DNA of 64,000 nucleotides from Stenocarpella maydis. Lineage: Eukaryota; Ascomycota; Sordariomycetes; Diaporthales; Diaporthaceae. How positions within the stretch are numbered: the stretch's first letter is position 1; every line of letters begins with the position of its first letter. A model generated the notes under the pieces. That model was not told the origin of the DNA, did not search any database, and saw only the letters and a program-made list of their open reading frames with translations. A program made the position numbers and the translations under genes. This document shows, piece after piece, positions 12,634-25,700 of the stretch. The stretch lies in NCBI GenBank assembly GCA_002270565.1, contig NQMI01000005.1, positions 620,001-684,000 on the forward strand, in the 5' to 3' direction.

Positions 12634-14229
12634 CTTGAGGCGGGTGTTCTCTGAGGGGATGTGATGCGATTGGATGGATATGTGTCTTCAAGACTTAGAG
12701 GCCCCTGGGTAGGTCTTATGATGGCTATATGCCGGCCAGCCTCTCCTTATATCAGGACTGGCTCCCTTTTGCACCTCTGTATTAGCCCGGCAGTATATCC
12801 ATCATTTATTTCAGGGCAATGGCACTGGCCTCGTATTGAACGGCGAGGAGGAGCCGGCACTATTCAGACCCACGCCTGCGCCTTGAAACCAGGTGGCAGC
12901 TCGGAAAGGAATCATGGCTCTTGGCGTGGAAACACTTTTGTGCGTGTGGCGAGGGATGGAGAGATGGAGAGATGCCCAGATGCAATAAGCCCGCGTGTTA
13001 CACAGTACTCTAGATCAAATCAGGGGTAGGCATTACACGCCGCAGTTCCCCTCCGCTCTTCCCAGATATCTGGGGTTTGTTTTTCCATTTTGCCTCTAGA
13101 ACCACCACGTGCGCGAGGCTGTCCCCGACGCCAAGTTCTGTTTCAGTCTCTGGTTTTCCCTCCAATGGTAACCCCATGGGTGGGTATGCCAACACTATTG
13201 TGCCCGCCTCGCTGCTTAGCTCTCGGGAGATCAACAAGCAGTCGGCTCAGCCATCTGGATCTTCTCCTGGAATAGGGTGCTGGGCGAGAGTGCCGGCACC
13301 CACCAGCCCATTAAACTAGGGTGCTTGGCTTTCCCAAAGAGGACCAACTCCGAAAACTTAGACTTGGCACAATTAAGCCACTACAGCACCCGAGCACACC
13401 TCAACGCGCTCATTACCGCCTCTGCCCTTTACATGTTGCCCCGTCACCTGGGCAGCTGTGATGCCTCCTCTAATCGTGGACGAGGTCTCCATCTTGCGAG
13501 GGGAGCCGGACCCGGGCTTTAGTTACTCGCCGGCGCTTATTGTTGTTTGTGCCTTTGCTTCATGCATCTCCGTATCTTCTATCTTAGAATCTATACAAAC
13601 CTTATGCTCTGTACACTTACAACCGTCTTGTGTCTTAATATTTTAGGATGGCAACTAGCTAACTGTTTGTTCCCGCCCGTTCTCAACTGTCAACGTAAAG
13701 ACTCGTGGGGTCATCATTCCGGTCAAGCGTGAGAGGTTGTCAGCCCAGGTCTTGGGTACGGGAATGTATCTTGCTGCAACACAAGTATGCCACTTGAGTG
13801 TTGTCTTCACTGGGGAACTCGAGGTCAAGACGAGTCTCAGACTCCACACTCGGTATTATTTCTGGTCCTGTCTCCTTCGCGAGCCACTTGTGCCAAGTGC
13901 CTCGTAGTCACTATTATTACTCAGCAAACACACCTGCGCACCTACGGAGGATATGTGACATGTAACAAGATTAAGTTACATGTCCTGGACGTAACCATCG
14001 ATCGATGAATGCTAACTCCAATGCTAGTGCGCATGTGGTACCGTAGCCTATGTGAACATCTCCCACAGTAATAACCAACCACATGTAGTTTGAGTCAGCC
14101 AAGACCCACACCGCATGTGCTCTGCTGCACATGGAAACCCCACTTGTCTATCTACCAAGTTATGTAGGGTGATGCGACGATCCATGTGATCGGACTAGCT
14201 GGCTGGTTTCGTTTATAATCCGATCTCAG

Positions 14230-14319
14230 GACCCTCCAAAAGAAAGACCCTCCAAAAGAAAGACCCTCCAAAAGAAAGACCCTCCAAAAGAAGGAAGGAA
14301 AGAAAGAAAGAAAAAAAAA
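14230..14319. repeat. 16-bp tandem repeat x4 followed by a GAAA purine tract
   Basis: The unit GACCCTCCAAAAGAAA occurs four times in a row (14230-14293; the last copy ends in G). It runs directly into GAAGGAAGGAAAGAAAG and an A run, making a purine-rich strand. No coding potential. Confidence 0.9.
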
Positions 14320-14548
14320 CAGGGCGAAAAAGCTGCGGCGGTCCCCTTCATACAGTCAAAAAGAACCCTCCGAAGAGTCAGAAAACACCTCCGCCCTTGC
14401 ACATCTCCTGCTCAGAACTACTGATGGGTCACCATAATAGGTAAGAAACCTGACATCTTGCCACAGCAAAATGCGCCACCAACGCCAGTTGGTCAGGCTA
14501 GTCTGCCTGCCAAGATATCCATTCAGAGTGACGCGGTCGACGATAACT

Positions 14549-14563
14549 CCCCCCCCCCCCCCC
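14549..14563. repeat. Homopolymer run of 15 C
   Basis: Uninterrupted C15 in intergenic DNA, one of the recurrent G/C runs of the window. Confidence 0.85.
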
Positions 14564-15740
14564 AGAGAGATCCGGCAGGCAGAAGTGCTCAGGTGGTTGG
14601 CCTGTTGGGGAGCCACCATTGGACGGCCGAGTCGTTCGTTATCTGAGAGGCCGGCCTGGGCAGCAACTGCGACGCCAGCATCCCGCGTGGGCGGTCAGGA
14701 ATGCAAAGCAGAACAGCACAGTGAGGCCGGGTGCTCTCTGACTCGGCTGGTTCCCCTTCGGGGCCCAGGACACCGGCGGCTGATGCGGGTAGTTTGTTGG
14801 AACGCCCCATGGTGGTACCTCCACGTCGGCGCGGAGGCACCGTTTTGCTCTTCTTCATACGGTGGACTCCGGAGAGCGGAGAGCGTACCGAGGAGATGGG
14901 CGAGAGCAAGCCAGCCTCGAGCCATTGGTGAGGCAAAGACCCGAGAGCCCCATCTCTGCGGCTGTGTTTCTCCGAGCTACTCCTAGCTCTCGTGACCATC
15001 TTCACACTCTGTACACATTTTTGCTCTCTTCGCTTTATATCTGCCCTCCGCCAACACCCTCCCACCTTCTCAAAGAGTTTTCTTCCATTGTCCATGCAAG
15101 GAAGAGGATGTGCTACTCACCCATGTATTCGTGAAGTCTAAATCATCCCCGAGTTCCAATGCTATCCCTTTGTCTCGCCTGGTTGGGAGCAGGGGCCTGC
15201 GTGATTCTAGACGACCAATCAGCCTTGGGAAAACCGAAATATTGATGGGTTTTCTTTTCTATATTTTGCCTCCATAACTTCTACTAACTCCCAGCTAAGG
15301 GGATAAACCAGCAAGACAAGTAAAGTACCTGAGCTAGAGAACAAGCCTGCTGCCCCCCAATGATTCCAACAAAAAACACTTGATCACGCCCCCCAGACCG
15401 CAACCAGCCCATGAAAATAATCCGAGTCCTCTCTCATACTACATGCCTCTTTTATTTATACGTATGTAAAGTTTGGTGAGGGTCTCGTGTCTTTCGACGT
15501 AATTTTCCAGGATTTCACCCCTTAACCCGATATGCTCGTGGTTGGCGGTGGTGGGGAAGAGAGCCCCGTCTCGTCATCATCGTTGCAAGGTGGCATTATA
15601 ACCAACAAGGAGTGGGGAGGAGAGAGAGGCGAACCAGGATTGGACATGGAGTAGATGATTGATTTCGCTGCTTGCAACGTTTTTTACCCTCGTGCTCGTC
15701 CGCCTCCTTCTCATCCGCCCAAGTCTATCGTCACCGCTTC

Positions 15741-18700
15741 CTAGTGTGGTCTCGACGAGGCCATTTCTCCGTACCTTCCTCTGTGCTGCGTCGTGTCGTA
15801 CGCCTGGAGCACCCTTGTCTGCGACTCGTCCGCCTGCGAGAAGGCGTAACCCCTCTGCTTGCGCATGCGCTGTACTTGACGCACCTTGCGGATCGCTTTT
15901 TGGAATTGCTCCATCCTGAAGAGATGCACTGTTAGCAAGTTGTCGTATTGGACACGGCCAGAACGGGAAGACATGCCTGGGTCTGTAATCCTGGATATTG
16001 TACTTCTGTATCTCCTGTATGTGGTGATAATTCTGCGGCTTGTACATCCGCTTTGCATACTTGTATCCTACGTCCCGGAGCAGACAAAGCATCGGTAGCA
16101 CCAGGATCTGCAGCCAGAAGACGGGGCTGGAGAATATCCGCGGTACGGTGCCGTAGTACTCCTTCGATACGCCGGCCATTGGGGCCACGGTGGCGTAAGC
16201 CGCAATGAAGCCGATCCAAAAGGCCATCGAACCAGGTATCGCTATCACGTGGTACTTTGTCCAGTTGTTCGTCACAAGTCCGGCTTTGCCCAGCACGGTG
16301 AGCAGGACCGCACCGTACATGGCAGTGCCCCACACCCAGTGACCGGCGGTCTTCCCGTCGCCCTGGATAAGGTCCCATGGCCAGAGGAGCACGCCGAAGA
16401 TGTAGAGGATGAGAGAGTGGTATACAGCATTAGCGATCCACGAAACAAACACTCGCAGGCGGAAGAACTGGTTGCTCTGGCCCAGGTTATACAGCTGAGG
16501 GTAGCGATCCAGAAGACGGGCAGAGACAAATTGGTCCAGGATGCCCATGGCCAACGGAGGCAAGACGGTGAAGAAGACGTTGTAGAGGGAGAGCGTCCAG
16601 GATTCGTAGATGATAGCACCCGAAAACACGTTCTGGAATGTGTACTGTTCTCGGCGTTAGTGGCCGAGGACGAAGAACGAACAGGCCGTCATATGCATCT
16701 GTGAGAGCGACTTACCCAGAACTGCGTGAGGTACAGTGTGATGTTCTTGTAGAACGAGAACAATATCGTCTTGCTCACTCGGTGGTAGCTCCAGGCGCCG
16801 TGCACCAGGAGCAGCTTGCGGAGGAAACGGAACTGCGCTATCGAAACGTCTGCGCTCCGCGCCGCCTGCAGACCTTCCAGACCGCTGATACCCACGCCAA
16901 TGTGCGCCGCCTGGATCATGGAAACATCGTTGGCACCGTCGCCAATAGCGAGCGTGATGGCTTCCTTCTGATACTTCTTGACCACCTTCACGACGAGCGC
17001 TTTCTGCAGCGGCGAGACACGACAGCAGATGACGGCCTTGCACATAACAGCCAGGTCCAGAAACAGCTTCTCCATGTCCCTCTCGAGAGCGTAGGTGAGC
17101 GACTTTCCGTCAATGATGAGTGCCAATGTCTCGGTCTCGATCGTCCCGTCGCCCTGGGTCCTGATGGCTTCGATCTTCTTCTGGAGATTGTCCCGGGTTG
17201 CGGCGGCTGACTCCTCATTGACGATGAGTAGCATCATGTCCTCACTGAGGAGTTTGCAACTCATGCCGATGTTGATGGCAGTCTCCTGTCTGTCACCCGT
17301 CAGAACCCAGACTTTGATGCCTGCCTGCTGGAGAGTATGGATGGTTTCCGGGACACCGTCTTGAAGCCGATCCTCAATAGCGGTCGCCCCCAGCAGGAAG
17401 AAGTCCTTCTCGATGAGCTCTGCGGCCTTGTCCAGCTCGTCTGCGCGGTTCCCGCCGACGGTCGTGGACGCCTTGTCGAAGATGCCATACCACTCCTGGA
17501 ACTCTTGCTCGGGGATCTCGCGCATGGAGAGACAAAGTGTCCGCAGACCCTCTGAGGCGTATTCCTCGAGGTGCTGTAGCGTCGCCTCAACATGTGGGTT
17601 GTTATCGTTCAGCCGTTCCAAGATGACCGTATCTGCACCCTTGCAATAGCACCGAATCTTCCCATCGGGGCATCGGAAGATCGTTGACATCCTCTTTCTC
17701 GTCGAGTTGAACTCAAGGACAGCGAGAAGTTCGTATTCGTAAGTCTGGCCGCCCGCTTCTATGATGACGGACCGAGGCTTGCGGGCAGTGAACTTGTATC
17801 CGAGGATGGCGGCACCTTCGACAAGGGCACCCTCGTCGGGCGACGCAGCCTGGTACTTGATGTTGCCTGCACCGTCATTCTCGGGGATAACCGTGTGGCA
17901 AGTAGATAGGAGGGCCAGGAAATGCTCGATGACAGGCGCTGTCTCATGTGACGTCGTGTTTTCGCGAAGTGTCTTAAAGTCGTGGATGCCAACCTCGACG
18001 CCGTCCTGGACAGTGGCTCGCCTGTCCTCTGGTACGTCTTCCGAATACATGATGCCGGCAATCGAGCACTGTTTGAACTCCATCATATTGCAGGTCAGCG
18101 TGCCTGTCTTGTCCGAGAATACGTACTCGACCATCCCAAGCTCTTCCACCAAGCTCGAAGTGCGGCAGTTGGCAGGTGTGTCATTTTTGTCGTAGTACAT
18201 GTCGAGGTCGTCGTTTATGAGGATTCCATGCCAGTACTTGACCATCTCGACAGTGACAAACAAGGAAATGGGCACGAGCGCGGAGAAGAGTACCCAGTAC
18301 GTGACCATGTCCTGGGCGAACTGCCTCGCAACCAAGCCAGCCGTCGTGAGAGGCGTCAACTCCAGGTATCCAAGAGCGCTGCCCTCGACACTCCTCATGA
18401 TGAGATCTCCCACAGTACAGACAATGCTGAGGACGAGCAAGGTTCCGACGAGCATCAGCACCAGCAGGTTCATCTGCTTCTCCACCTTGGTTCTCTTGAT
18501 CGGGGCGGCGTTCGCGTTGCGCATGAGCTTCGTCTCGTGACCGGTGAAAACAACAACCCCGTGGATCCATGGGGTGTTCCGGAGGGTCGCGCCACGCAGG
18601 AGCAGCTGCTCCGGGTTCAGAGCCAGCTCCTTCTCCCCGGCCCCAGCCTGCATGGTCATAGTGGCTTCGTACGTGTATAGGCTACTGTTTGGCTGTTCGG

Positions 18701-19928
18701 ACTTGATCTTCCCCCCGAGGCGGCCCAGGTCGCTGGAGCTGACCAGGGCGGCAGTCTCGGGCAGGCCCTGCTTGATCTTGAGGTTCGTCTCTCCGTCAAG
18801 GTTTGCGGTTTCGATGTAGCATAGACCCTCGGGTTCGGAGCTGGCAAGCAGCACAAGATCGGCGGGGAACGGCTCCTCGGACTCGACGCGGACGATGTCG
18901 CCGACGGCCACGTTGATCCATTTGGCGTCTGTGAATTCGGACCCGCGCAGCACCCTGGCCTTGGACATGTTCAGGGACCTGTCGGCCTGTTTCCTCCTGT
19001 AGTCCTCGACTAATTCCTTGCCGGCCGAGATCAAGAGCACAACAATCAAGGGACCTATGGTGGTGTACTGGTTCGTAGGGGAGAGATTGGGTATCTGTTG
19101 TAGGGCGGATGTGAAGAGGAAGAAGACGTTTGCGTACTTTGAGAACTGCTCGAAGAGGAACTTGGGCAGGAAGGTGGCGACGTTGTACTTGGCGGTGGAC
19201 ACATGGTTGTCGACGTACTTGTTTGCCTGGTTCGCGGGAGGGTTGTTGAGGTGGATGATGCGCGGGCCGAGTGTCGAGGGGTCGGGTTTGCCGCGGCCGA
19301 AGCCAAACTTGAAGTTGCCCATGTCAAAACCCTTCTTGGCCGGCCTGCCGGGCGCGTCGCCGTCGGCAGCAGGTGCGTTCCGATGCGCGCCGGGCTCGGT
19401 GAGCGGAAGATCCATCTCTGAGTAGCCCTGTCCCATGCCCAGCATATTCTTTGCGCGGCCGACGAGGCCGCCGCCGAGGCCCAGCACGCTGTTCCTGTTC
19501 TTGGCGGTACTCCTGCCTTGCGATTGGTAGCCACCCTGCGCGCCGGCCGAGCTGCCATGTTGGTAGTAGTGGGTGGTGCCGTCGTCGGCGTAGTCGTCGA
19601 TATCATCGTCGGCATAGCGCTGGTAGTTGCCCAACTCCGAGGTCTGGCTGTACTGCCTGTTCCCACCGTCGACGTAGGGGCCGGCGGGCCTTGCGGAGCC
19701 CTGGGGCGAGGTTAGGGAGGGATGTGAGGGCTGGCCAGCGCCGATGAAGTCGTCGTATGAGACGGAGGGCCGTGCTGGGGCGCCATCGTGGTCGTAGGCG
19801 TCTGAGGCGAGGAGGTCGTCGTCGTTGAGGGCGGATCGCTGGCCCTGGCTGTAGACGGGCTGGTCGTCAAGGTCTAGCAGCAGGTCGTCGTGCTGCGGCT
19901 GTCCCCCGTAAGGAGGTTTGCCAGCCAT
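15741..19928 (-). CDS. DRS2: Drs2-type P4-ATPase, aminophospholipid flippase
   Basis: Exons 16716-19928, 15977-16644 and 15741-15915 encode 1351 residues, normal for Drs2 orthologues. P4-ATPases move phosphatidylserine and phosphatidylethanolamine to the cytosolic leaflet, mainly at the trans-Golgi, and support vesicle budding and hyphal tip growth. A disordered acidic N-terminus (about 1-200) precedes the pump. Diagnostic motifs: DGET near 378, the P4-specific PISL in TM4 near 553, the phosphorylated Asp in DKTGTLTCN near 606, and GDGANDVSM near the hinge. The C-terminal exon carries RMRKQRGYAFSQ, the autoinhibitory GYAFS motif of Drs2. Intron 2 (15916-15976) uses a GC donor (AG|GCATGT); only this splice gives the conserved DYRPRMEQFQKAIRKVR junction. 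Intron 1 (16645-16715) is ordinary. Function normally needs a Cdc50 partner, not seen here. Confidence 0.95.
15916..15976 (-). other. GC-AG intron in the flippase gene
   Basis: The 61-nt intron starts GCATGT after CCCAG and ends CTTCAG. The nearest GT (two codons later) would shift the frame away from the conserved MEQFQKAIRKVR segment. GC-AG introns are a known minority of fungal U2-type introns. Confidence 0.8.
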
Positions 19929-22750
19929 GGCAATTGGGGAGTCGAGAGTCAGGAGCGCGCAGAATGGCGTTGCGCGGCATCCGAGGAGGAGCGGGGAGGG
20001 AGCAGGAGGGAGGGCATCAAAAGAGGGCGTGCGCGAGGCGAGGTAATAATGCGAGCAGTCAGTGGTGGTGGTTGCGGTCGTGGGCTGTCTCTGGAGATGG
20101 TTGTTGTGGTAGCGGTTGATGACGGCGAGGGCGAGGGCGAGGGCGACGGGTTACGGTTGCGGTTGCGGGGACAGGGACGTGGCCGTTGTGCGGCTCTTGC
20201 AGTTTGATTGTCGTCGTTGGTGTGGTGCGAAAGGATAGGTAGGTAGTCGTAAGTCAGTCAGTCAAGCAGTCAGTCAGTCAGTCAGTCAGTCAGTCAGTCA
20301 GTCAGGGTTGTGGACGCAGCGCCCAAAGGGGAGATGCAAGATGCATCAAAGCAAGTGATGCATCAACAAGGTGGACCGGGACTGGGTTTGGGTGGGCAAG
20401 CTGAGGCGAGGTGAGGGTAAGCCAAGCCCAAGGCACAGAAGGCACCGCAGCCCAGCAAATTGTCGTTGATTTCGTTATTATTTTAGGAGGGAACGGCACA
20501 GCCTTCGTGTCTGGTTGCACCTTCCTTGGCCTCTGCCGATCCTTGTGAGGAGTGTGCTCGGTACGTACGTACGTTACGTATTACAGCAGGAGCTAGCTAG
20601 GTCCTCAGACTCCAGCAAAAAGCGCACCTCCCCCGACCCCGTAAATGCACAGCCCTCCTCGATCATCGCATCGCATCGCATCGCATCTCGTTCCTTCTGA
20701 AATCTTAGGGCAGGGTAGAGCAGAAGCCAAGGTTTCTTTTTATTGACTGCGTATGCTACCTGCCCTCTCAACCCCTTTGCTTTCGGTCATCAATTTCATC
20801 AATTCCTTCATCCATTGAGCACTGAGGAAGAGGGGATACCTCTAACCGCAGGACCTAACTCTGCATATAACATAACATCCACACTGTCAGTGCCAGACAA
20901 AGAAAATGGGATGCTAAAAACAGTCACGGGCAACCCACCGCCCCCCAAGTTCACTTGAACGTTCCCACCCTTCGTATAATCAACGGTACCCACCAGGGCA
21001 AAAAAAAAAGAACAAGAAAAAGACCCCGGCGAGATGCAGTGGGTTTGTTGGGTTAGGTTAGCCCTCCTCAGCGCCCAAGACTGACTGATTGAATGCCCTT
21101 TTTCCTTTGCCGTCATCCTCACCATCCCATACATCTCCTCTGTCTTGCCACACAACATCCAACAGGAGAGATAAATAAATGTCAAATACCCGAGTAGGCT
21201 TCGGTCGGCTTGCTCGCTCGCTTGCTCGGTCACTCCCTTCGGGAAGTCAGATACAGGTAGCCTAGGTCGTCTGCTCACACCTGAAATGAACGACATCTCC
21301 AGTGTCACAGAGAGGAGTGAGAGGGAGGACGAGGGGGCTCTTGCTGTCTCTGTCTCAAGAGGAAGCCGAGCATAGCCCCCTCCGTGCACCCCTCCTAAAA
21401 CCAACCACCCACCCAACTTATATACCGTACTGCGTGCCGGCGTGCCGCAGTTGCTTCTCAGCATATGCGTGCGTGGCGTGTATACATGTACCAAGTAGCG
21501 AGGCCCAAGGAAGAGAGAGCCGCCATCTCCTCAGCCACGACACGTACGCGCCCACGTCGTCTTTTCTCTTTATTCACATCAGCCAGAGCCCTTTCACGCA
21601 AAAACCGCCATCTGCCCGGATGGGCCGGGTCACAGCACGCGAACCCGGGCGTCAGGGTCGGGTGGGGTTGATGGGTAGCGTTCAGGTGTGCCCGTTTGCT
21701 TGTGTGCTATTGGATACGCGAATGTGACAGGGGAGAAACATGTCTGAATCTGTTGTAACAACTAAACAGTCAGACAGTACGTATCTGCCTACCATCTCGT
21801 GACACGCTCCGCGTATCCGAAAGAAAAAGCTGCATGTAGCCCGGACGCCAGGAAGAATTGCCCAGGTGGCAGGCAGTATTGAGAAATACACCACAGCACC
21901 ACCAGTGCCAGCCAGCCAGCCATGCTCTTCATGCCACTCATTCCCTCACGACATAACGACTTGTCATCCCGGAACAACATACCGACGCGAACAAACTGAA
22001 GACATGGTCGGAGCTCAGGATTCTTCATCAGGCAAGGCATCGAGCTAAATTGAATCTGTTTATGAAGCAGCCCGTGTCATGAAAAATGCGCCTCAGAAAA
22101 ATAGAAACAAAGGAGGCGCACCTGAACCATAATATCAACAGCTAACTGCAACGCGCAAAATATATCAGGTAACGAGGACAGGGTGGAATCTCCCCCCCCC
22201 AAGACCTCTGGGCAAGAGCAGAGCACCAGCTCAAGTAGAAAACAAATACACCACACCAGTCCAGACATCAGCCCATGTGGAAATGTTCCCGCCACTCTCC
22301 TCCCAATAGTGTCCAGTACGGAGAAGTCTTTTTTAACATCATTCCCTCCATGCCCCCCCCCACCCCTTACCGCCTTACCGCCACCTACCGCCACTAGATT
22401 GATCCTGAGCCGAGGAACAAAAATAAAATATCAAAAAATACCAAAAGGAAATCCCTCTACCCTCCAAAGCTGAGCGAGAGCAGCAAATATGATGTTGTGT
22501 ATGTAACAAGTCCGCTTATGTGAGCAGGTTCGGTTTCCTAGTAAGAACAAGGACGTAGCCCAACGTGTCAGGTGGTATCTTTTTTCCCAAGTATAAAAAT
22601 CCATGACCCAAGAGGAAGAAGAAAAGAAAACGCATAACATGTCTGTCCCACAGTCCCCCCCCCCCCCAATTGGGGACAAGGGTGGGAGCCGCGACGAAGC
22701 AGGACATAAAATCAATCATTACATGGCCGGCCAGATGGAGGCAATGCTGT
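19929..22750. other. Flippase promoter/leader and 3' region of the RING-PH-VWA gene
   Basis: Bases 19929-20460 are G-rich on the + strand, hence C-rich on the transcribed strand of the flippase gene, as expected for its 5' leader, and contain a TCAG microsatellite. The rest up to 22750 has C runs (22192-22200 and 22655-22667) and no gene I can support. A 228-codon minus-strand frame at 20808-21494 has no recognisable similarity. Confidence 0.55.
20252..20305. repeat. TCAG tetranucleotide microsatellite in the flippase leader
   Basis: About 13 GTCA units with one interruption, roughly 320 bp upstream of the flippase start codon. A related but interrupted TCAG array lies upstream of the next minus-strand gene at 27799-27860. 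Confidence 0.9.
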
Positions 22751-25700
22751 TTACGCCTCCTCTGTGATACCGCCTTCGCCGCCACCCTCGTCGCGCCACT
22801 CTCGGCTCTTCTCTGTCAGCTTCTTGACCCCCATCACGCGGGAAGCCCACAGCGCCTCGATCGGCGTGCGGACCGTGAAGGCCCGCTGCGACGAGATGAC
22901 CCCGATCGCCTGCAGAACCGCCTTGCGGCTGTCGCGCCCGAATACGGCCGGGTGGTTTATCCACTCCAGCGAGGACTCGAGCTCTGCATCCAGCGCGGCG
23001 ACAGTGGTGGCGTCAATGCCGGCAGCCGTACCCATGCTACCCAGGCCGATGCCGTCATTCGATCGGCTGCGCGGGATGGCCGAGGGCTGGAAGCCGCCGT
23101 TCGCGGCGGACGAGGTTGCAGAGGCCGTGGGGGATGGTGTGTGTTTGCGGTCAGGGGTGAGGGCGGCTGTCGGCGACGAGTCGTTCTGGCCAACATGTGG
23201 TGTAGATGGGTTCGACTTTGGTGGCATGCTGGGCACGGGTGGCAGGCCGCCCTTGCCCAGACCCTTGAGGATTGAACGCGTCTCATTCAGAAGCGTGTGT
23301 GCCCTGTCATGCTGTCCCCTGCTCACCAGGGTGAGCGCTCTTGTGAGCATGTCTGAGGTGAGCAGCTCCATGCGGCGCTGCACAATGTGCGGGTGCGGCG
23401 GGATGGGCGGTGTTCCGTTCCACGACTTCTTGTTGGAGCTGGTCGGCAACATGGTGATGGCAAGCAACGACGGCCGAGGCAGGTGCATGGCAGCCCCGTC
23501 CCGCAGTATATCGCCCCATGTAAGATCCGCCTGAATCAGTGGGACCTCCTCAACAGAGACAGTCCTCTGGTCCTCTTGCTCGACTGGGCCGCCCAGGGCC
23601 TCGAGTCCGGACACAATGCTCTCCCAGGCATCCTGCGGCAGAGTCTCTTGCGTCGAGTTGTCTGGGAGGATGACAAGCTGGACAAGAATGTCTCGCTTGT
23701 CACCAAACCGTAGGTCACCGAGTGAGGCTTCCGCATCTCTACCCGTTGCCCGCTTCGTGATCTGCAATGCGCCGCTGATCTTGTGGAACTTGGCGGGCGA
23801 GCCCTCGGGCAACTTGAGCTTGAGCTTCACGTTTTGATGCGACAGTGACTGCATGGAGCCCAGGCAGCCGGCCAAGCACTCCCGGAGCATCATCCAGTCT
23901 TTGACATACGTGTATGATGCCTTGGTCCGGGTAGAAAGCTCTATCATGGTATCGGGCTTATGCGTCATTCCGAGACCGAAAGAATGTATTGTGATTCTAT
24001 GACTGTTAGCGGGTACTTCAGAGGACCACTTGAGTTGCGCAACTTACTTCGCAGCCTCCGCTCTCGATACGACAAAATCAACACTGTCGGCATCTGACGT
24101 TGATGCATCGCTGATGAGCATGATAGTAGCCACTGGGTTGTTGTACTTGCGCTGCATCAGGAGATCCATCGCCACGTTCGCCCCCTCAACGACATCAGCG
24201 CGGTGACTCTTCTGCCCAACGGGCTTGATGGACGAGAGAACGTTGCTCCAGCCAGGCCAGGCCTTCGTAGTCATACCCACAATGGGCACACCGCCACCGC
24301 CGGATCCAAAGGTCACCAAGCCCATGCGGTCCCTCTCTCCCAAGGTGTACACCATGAACCGCAGAGCATCACGGACGAGGTTGATCTTGACACCTTGCAT
24401 CGAAGACGAAATCGGCACGACCACGACCACGTCAATAGGTACGTGCACCGAAGCCATGAGAGGACTCCTCTGAAACGTGGTGTAATCTGTAGGGGCGGTG
24501 GTGGTAGACCTCGCTCCACCCCATGAGGAAGCGACCGACGAAACCCTCTGCGGCCTGGTCGAGTCCCTTCGCCAATCCTCCTCGTCTTCCCCAGAGAAGT
24601 CGCCCCGTTCGTAGTCAGGGCTGCGGACGGGCGACGTTTCGACAGCGTTTAGATCTAGCAGAGCTTGTTGCCAAAGCTTGAGCTGGTTGCGGTTCTCAAA
24701 GCGCAGGTGGAACTGTGGTAGCTCTGCAACAGACAGGCTTAAGGTCAGGATGTTCTCGTCCATGTTGCCGGCCTCGGAAACCTCGTTCAGGTGCTTCTTG
24801 ATCAGGATCGAGCCCTTGAGAGTACATCTCGTGGTCTTGCGGGGCGCACCGTCCTCCCATTGTGGAGGTGGAGCCGAGCTCTTCTTCTCCTTGACGCAAA
24901 TGAGCATCTCCGCGAAGAGGAAACACTCCAATTCCTGCCACGAGAGCTTGTCCTTTCCTACACGTAGGGTGCCGTACAGTCGCAGTTTCCCAAAGCGGCT
25001 AAAGTCTAATCCATGCCAATTGTCGACTCGATTCCGCAGATTCTCTGTCATCTCCTCTAGAACCTCGGCCGACTCGTACGGATAGAAGCGAGGAGCGCTC
25101 TGCGCCGGAGACGGCGGCCTCGCGGGGAAGGAATCCTCGATCCTCTGGTGCGGCATCGGGGGAGCGGACTGGATGTCATCGGGGTCGGGCCTCCACTTGT
25201 TATCCGGAACTTCAACGGTGACAAGACAAGTGAGTGTCTGCTGCTGCCTTGACCTGTTGATTGTGGGGAACTCGGACCGCACTGTGACGGTTGGGGCCGG
25301 TATGGGGTTTCTTGCGACGGCCTTCGGGCTGGCCAGGCTTGTTTCCATGGCCTGCAGGTCGTAGTCGTGACGGCGAGGTGGTCCGCTCTGTGTAGTCTCA
25401 GGATAGCCGCCAGAAGAAGCAACACCGGTCATACCAGTGGCCTCACTGTCGCTGCGCATGTGGCCCGATCGCCCTCCTGCGTATCTGTCCGAGTTGTTGT
25501 CACGGAGGCTGCCACGAGATGGGGTCGGCAGAGGGCCCATCGGGGGTTGTCTCGCAGCCGAGCCCCGGCTTGGTGGACGGCCAGGGTGGTCGTTCCAATC
25601 GACGGATGCCGGGGCAGGTGTCGGCGCGGGCGCTGGGGCTGGGGCCGCTGCTGGCGTGGGTGCGTTCATTGACCTCGGGTCGTTGACGGAAACAGATCGG

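Larger units (their letters stand above)
12634..15740. other. Intergenic region upstream of the pectate lyase and downstream of the flippase
   Basis: The part next to 12633 is the pectate lyase promoter; the part near 15740 is the flippase 3' region. Between them I recognise no gene. Landmarks are a 16-bp tandem repeat with a purine tract (14230-14319) and a 15-base C run (14549-14563). A minus-strand frame of 87 codons at 14356-14619 spans the C run and is not a recognised protein. Confidence 0.5.

Noticed and set aside
14230..14293. Tandem repeat considered as a CRISPR-like array
   Set aside because: Repeats are directly adjacent with no spacers, and the genome is eukaryotic.
20808..21494. 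228-codon minus-strand frame between the flippase and the RING-PH-VWA gene
   Set aside because: No domain, mixed hydrophobic and repeat sequence, no coding-type third-position bias; better explained as intergenic.
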